The position numbers and the translations under genes are program-made. A stretch of 64,000 bases of DNA from Acinetobacter variabilis (lineage in GTDB: Bacteria; Pseudomonadota; Gammaproteobacteria; Pseudomonadales; Moraxellaceae), in contig NZ_KB850113.1 of the NCBI RefSeq assembly GCF_000369625.1, positions 1,652,356 through 1,716,355 of the forward strand, written 5' to 3'. Below are positions 1-9,645 of this stretch, one piece after another (position 1 is the stretch's first letter; each line of letters starts with the position of its first letter). A model generated the notes under the pieces. The model had not been told where the DNA came from. It ran no database searches and worked only from the letters and a program-made list of their open reading frames with translations.

Positions 1-217
1 TTTTTTCTTTTAAGATAATGGTGCCAATAGCATTTTCGCCACCACAGCCCATATAACCTTCTTTAGCCAGGCCACGATTCACATATTCAACAGCTTCTCG
101 AAGTGAACATTCCTTGTCATCTTTTTCAATGTCTTCTGTGGTAGTTACAATAATTTCTGCACTATATGCCTGCCCCGCCATACATAGCAAAGCCATGCCT
201 ATGCTCTTCTTGAGCAT
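1..217 (-). CDS. CSLREA domain protein, N-terminal part
   Basis: The gene runs off the left edge of the window; only the first 72 codons are visible. It starts with a short Sec-type signal peptide (MLKKSIGMALLCMAGQAYSA) and the predicted mature protein carries the motif ECSLREAVEYVNRG, which matches the CSLREA domain found near the N-terminus of secreted, often beta-helical proteins. The ATG at 215-217 follows a GGAGAAGGG ribosome binding site at a normal distance. The function of CSLREA proteins is not established; a secreted or surface role is inferred from the signal peptide. The last open reading residues before the edge show no frameshift, so the gene is probably intact outside the window. 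Confidence 0.8.
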   Translation of the reverse strand, partial: MLKKSIGMALLCMAGQAYSAEIIVTTTEDIEKDDKECSLREAVEYVNRGLAKEGYMGCGGENAIGTIILKEK

Positions 218-338
218 ACCCTTCTCCTTAATTTTTTATTTCTTTCTTTTTCTTCTAAAGTTGCATCTTCCTTGCAACAGCGAATTATTTTGCCTTACTT
301 TCGCATAGACTGAGTAATTACTCAAGATGTTTTATAAT

Positions 339-1043
339 TTAACGATATTCATCAATTAATGCATAAATCTGCCGCAGGTTAGCATTGCTGACTTTCAGCT
401 TTTCGCCTTTAAGTAATTGAATAATCTGTTCTAATGTTTGCAAAAGTACGGAAGTTTGATGTGGTCCGTGATTCAGCAAATAATCAAAAATCTGTGGGTC
501 AAGATGAATACCACGTCGGTCCAATACCGAGGATACCAAGGCAAATCGGTCAGCATAAAGACTGCCATTTGGGACACGAACACTGACTGCCTGCGTGAGT
601 CGGGACTGCAAATCAGGCAATTCAAGTTTTAATTCAATGGGCGCAAAACGGGAAGAAAATACCAACTGACCACCGCCTTCATCATTATAATTAATCAAGT
701 GAAAAACGGCGCGTTGCCAGTGTGGAACCCCACTAATGGCTTCAATATCATCCAGTGCGATCAAGTCAAACTGGTCCAGTGAAGTAATCGCTTCAGTGGG
801 TGCATCCAGAAGTTCCAGCAAAGACACCTGTATAGCGGTTTTGCCGATTTCCAGATAAGAATCACAAATGGCAGAGAGTAAGTGACTTTTCCCTGTTCCA
901 GCTCCACCATACACATAAAAGCGGCTGATTAGGCCTGCATGCAGCTGTCGGACTGCGTCAATTACATGACCCCATCCCGGGCCCGAAAAATCACTAATTC
1001 GGGCATCGAGTTGAGGTTCTATATCTAGCTGCAATTGACGCAT
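339..1043 (-). CDS. hda: DnaA regulatory inactivator Hda
   Basis: Hda is the AAA+ protein that works with the DNA-loaded sliding clamp to stimulate ATP hydrolysis by DnaA and so prevents re-initiation of replication. The 234-aa product has a clamp-binding-like QLQLDI at residues 3-8, a Walker A GGAGTGKS at about 46-53 and a Walker B LIALDD near residue 95, all as in DnaA-related ATPases without the DnaA DNA-binding domain. Length matches the Hda family. It lies 15 bp downstream of the PerM-type permease gene on the same strand, an arrangement also known from pseudomonads, so the two are probably cotranscribed. Confidence 0.93.
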   Translation of the reverse strand: MRQLQLDIEPQLDARISDFSGPGWGHVIDAVRQLHAGLISRFYVYGGAGTGKSHLLSAICDSYLEIGKTAIQVSLLELLDAPTEAITSLDQFDLIALDDIEAISGVPHWQRAVFHLINYNDEGGGQLVFSSRFAPIELKLELPDLQSRLTQAVSVRVPNGSLYADRFALVSSVLDRRGIHLDPQIFDYLLNHGPHQTSVLLQTLEQIIQLLKGEKLKVSNANLRQIYALIDEYR

Positions 1044-1058
1044 ATGATTCTGATGGCC

Positions 1059-2279
1059 TTATGAGTCTTTATGAAGAGGTACATCCATCTTACTTGATTT
1101 CTCTCCCTCTTGCAGTGGTTTTGCTTCTGACTTTTTCATTTCAATATCAACATCTAAGTCTGAAGTTTCTACGCTTATGGAACCTGTAGCCGGATCATTC
1201 ATAACGACTGCCTGATTGCCATAAAATGATGTGCATTCATAATATTCACGTGCATGTCTCAGCAGAACCACAATTACCGCTGCAACTGGTAGAGCAATCA
1301 GCATTCCCAGGAAGCCAGCCAGTTGTGCGCCCGCCAATACCGCAAAAACCACAGCAACTGGAGATAAACCTATTTTATCGCCGAGCAGGAATGGCTGTAA
1401 TACATAGCCTTCTACTGCCTGACCGACCATAAATACGATACCCACCAGAACCAGTTGCCACCAGTCAATCCCGAATTGCAGAAAGGTCGCAATGACAGCT
1501 GCAATAATCCCGACCGCAAATCCCAGATAAGGAATAATACTGGCCAGACCTGCCACCATGCCAATAATCAGACCAACTTCAAGACCAATCAATTGCAAAC
1601 CAATCGCATAAACGATCCCCAGCAGAATCATTACCAGAAATTGTCCTTTCACAAAGGCCCCAAGTACACTGTGACATTCACCGACGATTCTTAATGTACT
1701 TTGTTCATAAGGACGTGGAATCAGGCGACGTAAGCTTTCCAGCATACGATCCCAATCCAGCAGGAAATAGAATGCAATAATTGGAATCAGGACAATCGTA
1801 CCGCCAATCTGCAGAAAGTTAATTCCAGATTGTGCAAGGCGTAGCAGGAAGGCCTGAATGCTGTCGGCACTATAATTGGTTTGCACATAGTCCATGACCA
1901 CATCAGAAATCTGTGTGGTATCAATTTCCATTTCAACGACATTGAAGGTATTCGACAGCCACGGCAAAAAGGTTGAATTAATCCAGCCAATGACCGCAGG
2001 TATATTGTCACGCGCATAAATCAGCTGCTGCCAGATCAGCGGGACCAGATACCAGATCGCCAGAATCATAACGATCCCGATTCCAGTAAAAACGATACTA
2101 ATAGAGAGCCAACGTGGCAGACCGATATCGTGCAGTTTATCTACCAGCGGGCTGAACAGATAAGCCATTAAAAACGCTGCAACAAATGGAATTACAACGG
2201 GTTTTAGTAAATATAGAATCCACAACAACAAAGCTATCCCAGCTAGGATAAACACGCGACGCAATGTGCGATCTACCAT
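1059..2279 (-). CDS. AI-2E family (PerM-type) inner-membrane transporter
   Basis: This 406-aa protein has the hydrophobic pattern of the AI-2E transporter/PerM family: paired N-terminal membrane helices, a long periplasmic stretch around residues 80-150, and a C-terminal bundle with the family sequences GxVAGLASIIPYLG and EGYVLQPFLLGDKIGLSP. Substrates of PerM homologues are largely unknown; some members act as Na+/H+ antiporters or export autoinducer-2, so no substrate is claimed. The C-terminal 50 residues are hydrophilic and charged. It is transcribed divergently from purM and followed by hda, the same neighbourhood seen in other gammaproteobacteria. Confidence 0.88.
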   Translation of the reverse strand: MVDRTLRRVFILAGIALLLWILYLLKPVVIPFVAAFLMAYLFSPLVDKLHDIGLPRWLSISIVFTGIGIVMILAIWYLVPLIWQQLIYARDNIPAVIGWINSTFLPWLSNTFNVVEMEIDTTQISDVVMDYVQTNYSADSIQAFLLRLAQSGINFLQIGGTIVLIPIIAFYFLLDWDRMLESLRRLIPRPYEQSTLRIVGECHSVLGAFVKGQFLVMILLGIVYAIGLQLIGLEVGLIIGMVAGLASIIPYLGFAVGIIAAVIATFLQFGIDWWQLVLVGIVFMVGQAVEGYVLQPFLLGDKIGLSPVAVVFAVLAGAQLAGFLGMLIALPVAAVIVVLLRHAREYYECTSFYGNQAVVMNDPATGSISVETSDLDVDIEMKKSEAKPLQEGEKSSKMDVPLHKDS

Positions 2280-2414
2280 AAAGTTTCGCCTTCTCTCTAT
2301 TAATCGTTATAAAAAGTAAAATATTTTAATAAAGATAGCATTTTAGGGCATAAATACCATAAGAGTTTTGCATATTCAGGTTATAATCCCCCGCGCGAAT
2401 GCGGAGACTTCATT

Positions 2415-3485
2415 ATGAGCAACTCAACTTCTACCCCAAACACTGGTTTAAGCTACAAAGATGCAGGTGTCGATATTGAAGCGGGAGACGCGTTAGTCGA
2501 CCGAATCAAGTCCGTCGCTAAGCGTACTAAACGTCCTGAAGTAATGGGCGGATTAGGCGGTTTCGGCGCCCTTTGTAAAATCCCTAAAGGTTATGAAGAA
2601 CCTGTTCTCGTATCAGGCACAGATGGTGTTGGTACAAAATTACGTCTGGCACTGAATTTGAACCGTCATGACACCATTGGTCAAGATCTGGTTGCAATGT
2701 GTGTGAACGACCTTCTCGTTTGTGGTGCTGAACCACTCTTCTTCCTGGACTATTATGCGACTGGTCACCTAAATGTGGACGTGGCTGCAAATGTCGTAAC
2801 AGGAATCGGTGCTGGCTGTGAACTTGCTGGCTGTGCACTGGTTGGTGGTGAAACTGCTGAAATGCCAGGCATGTACGAAGGTGAAGATTACGATCTTGCA
2901 GGCTTCTGTGTCGGTGTAGTTGAGCAAAGCAAAATTATTGATGGCTCTAAAGTAAAAGCGGGTGATGTACTCATTGGTGTTGCATCTTCGGGTGCACATT
3001 CAAACGGTTATTCTTTGCTTCGTAAAATTCTTGAAGTTAAAAATGTTGACCTGAATCAAATCGTTGATGGTCGTCCACTTGCTGATGTTGCAATGGAGCC
3101 AACACGCATTTATGTAAAATCGATTCTTGAACTGCTAAAACAGGTTGATGTACATGCAATGGCACACATCACTGGTGGCGGTTTACCAGGCAACCTGCCT
3201 CGCGTATTACCAAACGGTGCTCAAGCAGTCGTAAATGAATCTTCTTGGGAGTGGCCTGAGCTGTTCAAACTTCTTCAAAGTGAAGGCGGTGTAGAGCAGT
3301 TCGAAATGTATCGTACCTTTAACTGTGGCATAGGTATGGTTCTTGTTGTTGATGCAGCAGAAGCAGACAAAACTGTAGAGTTACTCAACGGTTTGGGCGA
3401 GAAAGCATGGGCAATGGGTCACATTGCAGATAATGCCGAGTCTGTAGAAGGCGCTGACGAAAAAATCCGTGTGATCTTCGCGTAA
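2415..3485 (+). CDS. purM: Phosphoribosylformylglycinamidine cyclo-ligase (AIR synthase)
   Basis: PurM closes the imidazole ring of aminoimidazole ribotide with ATP, the fifth step of purine synthesis. The 356-aa protein shows the PurM signatures [35 protein letters not shown] and [11 protein letters not shown] in order, and ends in a normal AIRS C domain with [17 protein letters not shown]. Length is typical. The start at 2415 lies 8-10 bases after a GCGGAGAC ribosome binding site. purN follows after 6 bp, so the two form an operon that is read divergently from the PerM-type gene. A TATAAT at 2382-2387 may be its -10 box but no good -35 is visible. Confidence 0.97.
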   Translation: MSNSTSTPNTGLSYKDAGVDIEAGDALVDRIKSVAKRTKRPEVMGGLGGFGALCKIPKGYEEPVLVSGTDGVGTKLRLALNLNRHDTIGQDLVAMCVNDLLVCGAEPLFFLDYYATGHLNVDVAANVVTGIGAGCELAGCALVGGETAEMPGMYEGEDYDLAGFCVGVVEQSKIIDGSKVKAGDVLIGVASSGAHSNGYSLLRKILEVKNVDLNQIVDGRPLADVAMEPTRIYVKSILELLKQVDVHAMAHITGGGLPGNLPRVLPNGAQAVVNESSWEWPELFKLLQSEGGVEQFEMYRTFNCGIGMVLVVDAAEADKTVELLNGLGEKAWAMGHIADNAESVEGADEKIRVIFA

Positions 3486-3491
3486 TTTCGC

Positions 3492-4121
3492 ATGATTAAA
3501 ATTGCTGTACTTGTTTCAGGCAGTGGATCGAACCTGCAAGCCCTGATTGATGCCAATCTGTCAGGAGAAATTGTCGGGGTGCTTTCCAACAAGCCTGAAG
3601 CATTTGCTTTAGAGCGCGCTCATAAAGCAGGAATTCCGACTGCAGTCATTGAACATAAGCAGTATCCAAGCCGGGAAGCTTTTGATGATGTCATGCATCA
3701 GCAGCTTCTGGACTGGAATGTTGATCTAGTGGTACTTGCGGGCTTTATGCGAATTTTAAGTGAAAAATTTGTGAAAGCCTGGGAAGGGAAAATGCTGAAT
3801 ATTCACCCTTCCCTTTTGCCATATTACAAAGGCATGCATACCCATCAGCGCGTCCTGAATACCGGTGATGTTCTGCATGGTTGTACAGTGCATTATGTCA
3901 CTCCCGAACTGGATGCTGGGCAAGCCTTAGCACAGGGTGTGTTAATAATATCGCATCAAGATACGACTCACACTTTAGCTCAGCGTGTACATGTACTGGA
4001 ACATCTGATTTACCCACAAGTGGTAGAATGGATCTGTAATGGGACAATTCAGCATACTGAACAAGGTGTGTTGTACCGTAATGCAAAAATGCAGGAACCC
4101 GTTCAATTCTGCAAATTCTAA
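3492..4121 (+). CDS. purN: Phosphoribosylglycinamide formyltransferase
   Basis: PurN transfers the formyl group of 10-formyltetrahydrofolate to GAR in the third step of purine synthesis. The 209-aa sequence begins with the folate/GAR transformylase fold (KIAVLVSGSGSNLQALID) and carries the catalytic triad of the family at Asn103, His105 (NIHPSLLP) and Asp141 (ELDAGQ). It begins 6 bp after the purM stop and ends just before an intrinsic terminator, so purMN is a two-gene operon. Confidence 0.96.
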   Translation: MIKIAVLVSGSGSNLQALIDANLSGEIVGVLSNKPEAFALERAHKAGIPTAVIEHKQYPSREAFDDVMHQQLLDWNVDLVVLAGFMRILSEKFVKAWEGKMLNIHPSLLPYYKGMHTHQRVLNTGDVLHGCTVHYVTPELDAGQALAQGVLIISHQDTTHTLAQRVHVLEHLIYPQVVEWICNGTIQHTEQGVLYRNAKMQEPVQFCKF

Positions 4122-4133
4122 AAGTCCAAATAT

Positions 4134-4163
4134 AAAAAAACGCATCCTCGGATGCGTTTTTTT
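4134..4163 (+). terminator. Terminator of purMN
   Basis: A hairpin with arms AACGCATCC and GGATGCGTT is flanked by an A run on the left and a T run on the right. It lies 12 bp after the purN stop and could also end the converging hydrolase gene. Confidence 0.9.
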
Positions 4164-4185
4164 ATTTCTTTAGATGAGATGAACT

Positions 4186-4989
4186 TTAAGCAGACTGTTG
4201 CTGAATCAGTTGTTTGACCAGACTTGCGACTTGCTCAGGCTGCTCCAATGGGAACATATGCCCACCATCTACCACTGTAAATGGAATGCCAAATTTCTTT
4301 TGCACTTGCTGCGGAAATCTGCGCGCCAAAAATGGACCTTTCTTGGCAACCACCAGATGCACTGGTACTTTTGGTTTAGCCTGAGGTAACCACCATAGCG
4401 ATGGATTAGTTCTAAAGATATTTACTTCATCCATTTTAGGAATGGTGAGTTCAACTCCACCTCGAACCGGATCATCCTTTAAGGCATAGTCAATATAAGC
4501 CTGGAAGCAATCTGCATCAAAATCCTGATAAAAGCCTTTTGGACGTAACAGTTCAGCTGCCTGTTCCCGAGACTCCCAATGATCACGACGGCGTTTCGAC
4601 AAACCTGCAGGTGACATCTGGTCCAGTGCTTTTAAGCGGAAAGTTTTTGCAATATGCAACGCCAAGGCTTCTTTACCCATGATCATCGGTGGATCAAGCA
4701 TAATCATTTGCGAAAAAAGTTCCGGACGCTGTAAGGAGGCCTGAAAACTCAGGACTGAACCTAATGAATGCCCCAAACCAATCACTGGACGTCCATGAGA
4801 CTGACGTACAATACTGTCAATCACCTGCTGAGTCAGACTTTTCCAGTGATTATCAATCGGATAACGCTTATCAGGCCCTAATGGCGGCACATAGATAATA
4901 TCGTAATCATCTTGCAGTCCTTCAAACAGCTTTTGATAGACTTTAGATGGCACACCATTGGCGTGCGCAAAATGAATCAATGGTTTCAT
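4186..4989 (-). CDS. Alpha/beta hydrolase
   Basis: A 267-aa alpha/beta-hydrolase fold protein of unknown substrate. The nucleophile elbow GHSLG places the catalytic Ser at residue 75, and GGHMFPLEQP near the C-terminus gives a probable catalytic His at 244. N-terminal HFAHANG resembles the oxyanion-hole loop of the family. No signal peptide is seen, so it is probably cytoplasmic. Its ATG overlaps the stop codon of the upstream S49 peptidase gene (ATGA), so the two are translationally coupled. Confidence 0.85.
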   Translation of the reverse strand: MKPLIHFAHANGVPSKVYQKLFEGLQDDYDIIYVPPLGPDKRYPIDNHWKSLTQQVIDSIVRQSHGRPVIGLGHSLGSVLSFQASLQRPELFSQMIMLDPPMIMGKEALALHIAKTFRLKALDQMSPAGLSKRRRDHWESREQAAELLRPKGFYQDFDADCFQAYIDYALKDDPVRGGVELTIPKMDEVNIFRTNPSLWWLPQAKPKVPVHLVVAKKGPFLARRFPQQVQKKFGIPFTVVDGGHMFPLEQPEQVASLVKQLIQQQSA

Positions 4990-6008
4990 TGTAATGTCGT
5001 TTTATTTTCTGACTGAAGTTTCTGTGACACTGAAGTTGCAATTCCTTCACCAATCGATGAGCCCATACGACCCAGTACTGACTCAAATGGGCTATATTCA
5101 ATGGTGTAGTTAAGTGCTTTTTCAGTTTTTAGTTCGCGCTTCAAAGTATTTAAACTGCCAATACGGTCTGCAATACCCAATTTTACCGCCTGTTCACCAG
5201 TCCAGAACAGACCTGAGAAAATAGCAGGATCAGTCGATTTTAATTTCGCTCCACGCCCCTGCTTTACAGCATTAATAAAGTGACCATGCACATTATCCAG
5301 TACGCCTTGTACATGCGCTTTTTGCGCAGGATCAACCGGCTGTGTCATTGACAGTAAAGCTTTATTTTCACCTGAAGTCATGGTGCGGTCTTCAACTCCA
5401 AGTTTTTGCAGCAGGTTATTCACACCATAGTTCGGCATGATCACACCAATTGAACCGACCAGACTCGATGGATTGACAATGATTTCATCTGCAGCAGATG
5501 CAATATAGTAAGCACCAGAAGCTCCGGTATCACCAATTACGGCATAGAGTTTTTTCTCAGGATACTGTTTTTTCAGATACTGGATTTCCTGCCAGATTTC
5601 ATCTGACTGGACTGGTGAACCACCCGGTGAATTAATATTTAGAACAACAGCCTTACTCTGCTTGTTTTCAAAGGCTTTTTTGAGTGATTTGATGGTATTG
5701 CTACTGTTTACGCTTTGCTTGTCTGCGGCAATCGTACCAATAATATCAACCACAGCAATGTGTGCACCTGCGCCTGCACTCGGATCAGAAGCACTCATGC
5801 TACAGCCTTTACCCAGCGCAAGAATGACAACCAGCAGATAAGCAAAGGTTAAAAATTTAAAGAAGATCCCCCAGCGACGTGCCCGTCGTTGCTCTTCTAC
5901 TGAAGCTAAAACTGCTTTTTCCAGCAGTTTCCATTCGGGGCCAGTCGGTTGAACTGGTTGTTGCGTATTTTGTATTTGATTTTCAGGTTTTGGTGGCCAA
6001 TCGGACAT
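4986..6008 (-). CDS. sppA: Signal peptide peptidase SppA-type S49 protease
   Basis: A 340-aa S49 family serine protease of the short (single-domain) SppA type, which degrades leftover signal peptides in the membrane. One membrane helix lies at about residues 47-66, after a Pro/Gln-rich cytoplasmic tail, so the catalytic domain faces the periplasm. The Ser/Lys dyad is visible: Ser164 in TGASGAYY and Lys216 in SGENKALL. NSPGGSP at 126-132 is the family's substrate-binding loop. It is the first gene of a pair with the downstream hydrolase (ATGA overlap) and diverges from the acyltransferase gene. Confidence 0.92.
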   Translation of the reverse strand: MSDWPPKPENQIQNTQQPVQPTGPEWKLLEKAVLASVEEQRRARRWGIFFKFLTFAYLLVVILALGKGCSMSASDPSAGAGAHIAVVDIIGTIAADKQSVNSSNTIKSLKKAFENKQSKAVVLNINSPGGSPVQSDEIWQEIQYLKKQYPEKKLYAVIGDTGASGAYYIASAADEIIVNPSSLVGSIGVIMPNYGVNNLLQKLGVEDRTMTSGENKALLSMTQPVDPAQKAHVQGVLDNVHGHFINAVKQGRGAKLKSTDPAIFSGLFWTGEQAVKLGIADRIGSLNTLKRELKTEKALNYTIEYSPFESVLGRMGSSIGEGIATSVSQKLQSENKTTLQ

Positions 6009-6135
6009 AAATAATCCAATAAATTAATTTATATTGAACCCATTATATACACCGAAAAGGGTAATTCTGTCTAAAGAAACCGTTTTCGCCTATAATAAAT
6101 GCTATTCTTTTTTATTTTATCAATATTACAACTCA

Positions 6136-7110
6136 ATGACTGAACGCAGCTCAAAGAATTCAGCTTACGGTTTACTCAAATATATTAGCCGCCAACCGCT
6201 TTCAGTTTCCCGATGGATTGCGCGGATTCTTGCCTTAATCGTTAATATTTTTAAGGTTTCTAAAACTTCTGATGTAATTCGCCTGAACCTTGAGATCAGT
6301 TTGTCTGAACTGTCGAACCAGGAAAGAGAACGGATTACCCGTGCTGCGATTCGCAATGAACTGATGTCTTATTTTGAATTTTTTAGTATTTGGGGTTCGA
6401 GTAATCAGAAAAATATTGAGAGAGTGCATAAAGTTATAGGCGAAGATTTACTACATGAAGCCTTAGCACAAAATAAAGGTCTGGTATTGATTGTGCCGCA
6501 CTTTGGCACTTGGGAAATCATGAATGCCTATATTGCACAATTCACTTCAATGACCATCATGTATAAGCCTGTAAAAAATCAGGCAGCGGATCAGTTTGTA
6601 CGTGCAGCTCGTAGCCGCGAACAGGCCAATCTGGTGCCGACAGATGAGTCTGGTGTACGACAGATTTTCAAGGCATTGAAGCAAGGTGGCACTACTGTCA
6701 TTCTGCCGGATCATACACCCAACGTTGGCGGTGAATATATTCCTTACTTTGGTGTTCCTCTAGCTACCAGTAATCTGAGCGCCAAGCTAATCCAGAAAAC
6801 TAAAGCTCGTGCCCTGTTCCTTTATGCCCTGCGTAATGAGGATGCTGGCTTTGATATTCATATCGAAGCCATAGATGAAGAAATTTATCAGGGAGATGCT
6901 AATCAGGGTACAGGCATCATCATCAACACGATTGAAAACCTAATTCAGCGTCATCCTGAACATTACCACTGGAGCTATAAACGCTTTAGAGCTCACGAAG
7001 ATCTGGGAAATATTTATAAGCTTGATCATGACCAAGCTTTGTCCAAAGTGAACCAGTTAAGAACTTCTAATCCGGCTCCTGTTAAACTATCTGTAGAATC
7101 AGTCAGTTAG
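6136..7110 (+). CDS. LpxL/LpxM-like lysophospholipid acyltransferase
   Basis: A 324-aa member of the HtrB/MsbB family, which adds secondary acyl chains to the lipid A precursor at the inner membrane. The catalytic motif HFGTWE (His122, Glu127; HX4E) and the downstream PDHTPNVGGEYIPYFG block are present, and an N-terminal hydrophobic helix (about residues 20-40) anchors it. The frame is open upstream to an ATG at 6034, but that stretch overlaps the promoter region and lacks family similarity; the ATG at 6136 starts with the family-like MTERSSKNSAYGLLKYISRQ and is preferred. The 3' end overlaps the convergent comEC by 12 bp. Which acyl position it serves cannot be told from the sequence. Confidence 0.85.
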   Translation: MTERSSKNSAYGLLKYISRQPLSVSRWIARILALIVNIFKVSKTSDVIRLNLEISLSELSNQERERITRAAIRNELMSYFEFFSIWGSSNQKNIERVHKVIGEDLLHEALAQNKGLVLIVPHFGTWEIMNAYIAQFTSMTIMYKPVKNQAADQFVRAARSREQANLVPTDESGVRQIFKALKQGGTTVILPDHTPNVGGEYIPYFGVPLATSNLSAKLIQKTKARALFLYALRNEDAGFDIHIEAIDEEIYQGDANQGTGIIINTIENLIQRHPEHYHWSYKRFRAHEDLGNIYKLDHDQALSKVNQLRTSNPAPVKLSVESVS

Positions 7111-9591
7111 ATTTTGTTTTTGTAACCATTTCCAGCGACTTCTTTCAGTTTCTAGAATGATTTGAGTTCCTTGCTGAGAGAAATGCAAACTACCATGCTC
7201 GGCTGTAGTCAATAAAGGAATATCCAATTCTTTGAGACGCTGTTGAGTCAACTGACTTGGATGACCATAACGGTTAAATCTTCCTGCAGACGCAATCGCC
7301 AGTTTAGGACGATAATGCTGCAAGAATTGATAAGCTGAACTGTGCTGACTGCCATGATGGCCTAATACCAAAACATCCACTTTTAAATCTGGATAGTCTT
7401 TGAGTAACTGATATTCAGTCTGCCAACCTGCATCTCCCATTAGCAGAAAACTTTGATAAGGCCAGGCATTTTTGAGCTGCAAATAGACCACACAAGACAG
7501 GTCATTTTTATTGAAATTAGCGGTATTTAATTGTTCTAGTTTTGGTGCAATGACCCTAATCTGCAGATCATTCTGCCATTGCCACTGCTGTCCCTGATAA
7601 CATAATTGAAAGTTTGAAGCGGTTGCAGTGTCGGTCACTTCATTGGCATAGATATTCTGAATCTTGAGCTGGTCTTTAATGCTGTGATAAGCACCACTAT
7701 GGTCCTGATCCAGATGCGTTAAAATTAGTTGATCCAGTTGAGAAACACCCTGTACCGACAGAAATGGCATGATTACCTGCTTTCCAATACTAAATTTTTC
7801 CTCATCATAATAACCGCCCATATCGATCATCATGTTATGGATTTCATGACGAAGGAATATCGCCTGTCCTTGACCGACGTCCAGCACTGAAAGCTGAAAT
7901 GGTGGATGATAGAATTGAGGAATACAAATTGGTACCGCCGCGACAGCTATCCAGGATTTTGGTAATACTCCACGTGGTAAGCATAAAATCAGCAAAGACA
8001 GGATGCATAGACCAATCATCCAGAGATTCATCGCAACTGGTATTAACTGCGGTTTAAACCAGTGATCCAGCAGATTTAAGAAGCCCAATAGGATATTCAG
8101 CAACAGATCATTAAGCTGAAATAGCATGCTTGACACCGGTTCAGCGATAAAAAATATCATCGCTGCCAGAATATCGGCCGGTACAATCAGCAGACCGATC
8201 CAAGGGATTGCGACCAGATTGCTGAACGGCGTGATCCAAGCAATCTGCTTAAAAAACAGCATCATTAAAGGAAATAAAGCGAGAAAGATTTTCCACTGTG
8301 ATTCCACCAGCACTTTAGCTGCAAAATACAGTTTTTGTATTGCTGTCTGATTTTGCTCGGATGGTCGCTGTTGAATGGTCTGATAAATTCTGAGCAATAC
8401 AAAACAAGCCCCATAGGACAGCCAGAAAGCCGCGGACAAGATACTAAAGGGATCAATGAATAACAGTAAGGCAGCGCTCAGAATCAGAAGTTTTAAAGCC
8501 TGCAGATTTTGTCGGAGCAGCATGAGAAGAACGCCAATCATACAGATCAGCAGAGTGCGGATTGCCGGGATTTCAAAACCCACAAAGGCACAGTACAGCA
8601 CCACACAAAACAGAAAAGGCAAAGCCAGAAAATACTGGCGTGGCCATCTTAGATAAAGCTGAGGCATACTTCGAGCAATGAATAATCGAAGTACGGAGCA
8701 GACCATCAGGGCAAAGATCAGCACATGTGGGCCAGAAATCGCGAGTAAGTGACTCATCCCCATACGTCGAAATTGCTGCTCAGTTGCAGGATTTAAAAGG
8801 CTTTCATCTCCGGTGAGCAAAGCCAGAAGCAGACCTTTATTTTGTACAGGTTGCTTTGCTATGAACTCTCTTAATTGCAGCCGTTTTTGTTCTACCCAAA
8901 GTAGAAATTGCTGAGTTAAAGCTCTTTGCTCTCGAATATACTGACTATGCCCCAGTGTAGAAACAGTAGCTGAATCAAGTTGCTCTATCTGCTTGATCCG
9001 GAAACCGGCCATCACATTCTGTTGCAGTGCCCATTTTTCAGCATCAAAAGCACCGGGCGTTGCATAACTGTGATTAGGACGTACCTGACCTTGCAGCCGG
9101 TAATACTGACCCAGTTCAAGCGTATTTAAATTTTCATGATTCGCTGATAGTTGTGAAGTATTGAGAGGATTTACAGATAGAAAACCCATCCAGGTCACGG
9201 TGCGTCCATCGAGGTTTAATACTTCCAAAGGCTGCTGTATAGATTGATCACCGAGTTTATTCAAGCGTTTAACATAAACGATAATGTCTTTTTGCTGTAC
9301 TTCATGCTCGACATTTAATAGCCGTTTGTTGAGCTGTTGATTGGCATAACCATGTCCCAGAAATATCCCGATTAGAATACAGGTGCCTACCAGCAATCCT
9401 TTATGTAAGGGCTTTTTCAGAATCGCATTACATTTAGAACTACACAGATAGCAAAGTACTGCGAGAAATATGACTGTTATTGGATTTAACTGGATATTAA
9501 GGAAATTTTTTCCCATACAGGCTAGGCCTAAAATGCAGCCCAGACACAGCCATTGCAACATGAAGATTTTCTTTTTTATTATTATGTGCAA
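7099..9591 (-). CDS. comEC: ComEC/Rec2 DNA-uptake channel
   Basis: ComEC is the inner-membrane channel that passes single-stranded DNA into the cytoplasm during natural transformation, a trait typical of Acinetobacter. The 830-aa protein has the full three-part layout: N-terminal membrane/OB-like part, the central Competence domain with many helices (starting near LLALLTGDESLL and GMSHLLAISGPHV), and a C-terminal metallo-beta-lactamase-like domain with LDVGQGQAIFL, THLDQDHSG and GHHGS. All metal-ligand motifs look intact, so it should be functional. It converges on, and overlaps by 12 bp, the acyltransferase gene. Confidence 0.95.
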   Translation of the reverse strand: MHIIIKKKIFMLQWLCLGCILGLACMGKNFLNIQLNPITVIFLAVLCYLCSSKCNAILKKPLHKGLLVGTCILIGIFLGHGYANQQLNKRLLNVEHEVQQKDIIVYVKRLNKLGDQSIQQPLEVLNLDGRTVTWMGFLSVNPLNTSQLSANHENLNTLELGQYYRLQGQVRPNHSYATPGAFDAEKWALQQNVMAGFRIKQIEQLDSATVSTLGHSQYIREQRALTQQFLLWVEQKRLQLREFIAKQPVQNKGLLLALLTGDESLLNPATEQQFRRMGMSHLLAISGPHVLIFALMVCSVLRLFIARSMPQLYLRWPRQYFLALPFLFCVVLYCAFVGFEIPAIRTLLICMIGVLLMLLRQNLQALKLLILSAALLLFIDPFSILSAAFWLSYGACFVLLRIYQTIQQRPSEQNQTAIQKLYFAAKVLVESQWKIFLALFPLMMLFFKQIAWITPFSNLVAIPWIGLLIVPADILAAMIFFIAEPVSSMLFQLNDLLLNILLGFLNLLDHWFKPQLIPVAMNLWMIGLCILSLLILCLPRGVLPKSWIAVAAVPICIPQFYHPPFQLSVLDVGQGQAIFLRHEIHNMMIDMGGYYDEEKFSIGKQVIMPFLSVQGVSQLDQLILTHLDQDHSGAYHSIKDQLKIQNIYANEVTDTATASNFQLCYQGQQWQWQNDLQIRVIAPKLEQLNTANFNKNDLSCVVYLQLKNAWPYQSFLLMGDAGWQTEYQLLKDYPDLKVDVLVLGHHGSQHSSAYQFLQHYRPKLAIASAGRFNRYGHPSQLTQQRLKELDIPLLTTAEHGSLHFSQQGTQIILETERSRWKWLQKQNLTD

Positions 9592-9600
9592 GCAATAATA

Positions 9601-9627
9601 AAGCCCACCGAAGTGAGCTTCAATTAA
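9601..9627 (-). terminator. Terminator of lolCD
   Basis: Read on the minus strand, GCTCAC-TTCG-GTGGGC is followed by TTTATT, about 20 bp after the lolD stop. One G-T pair is needed, so it is moderately strong. Confidence 0.6.
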
Positions 9628-9645
9628 AGAAGATTATTCCTGCAA

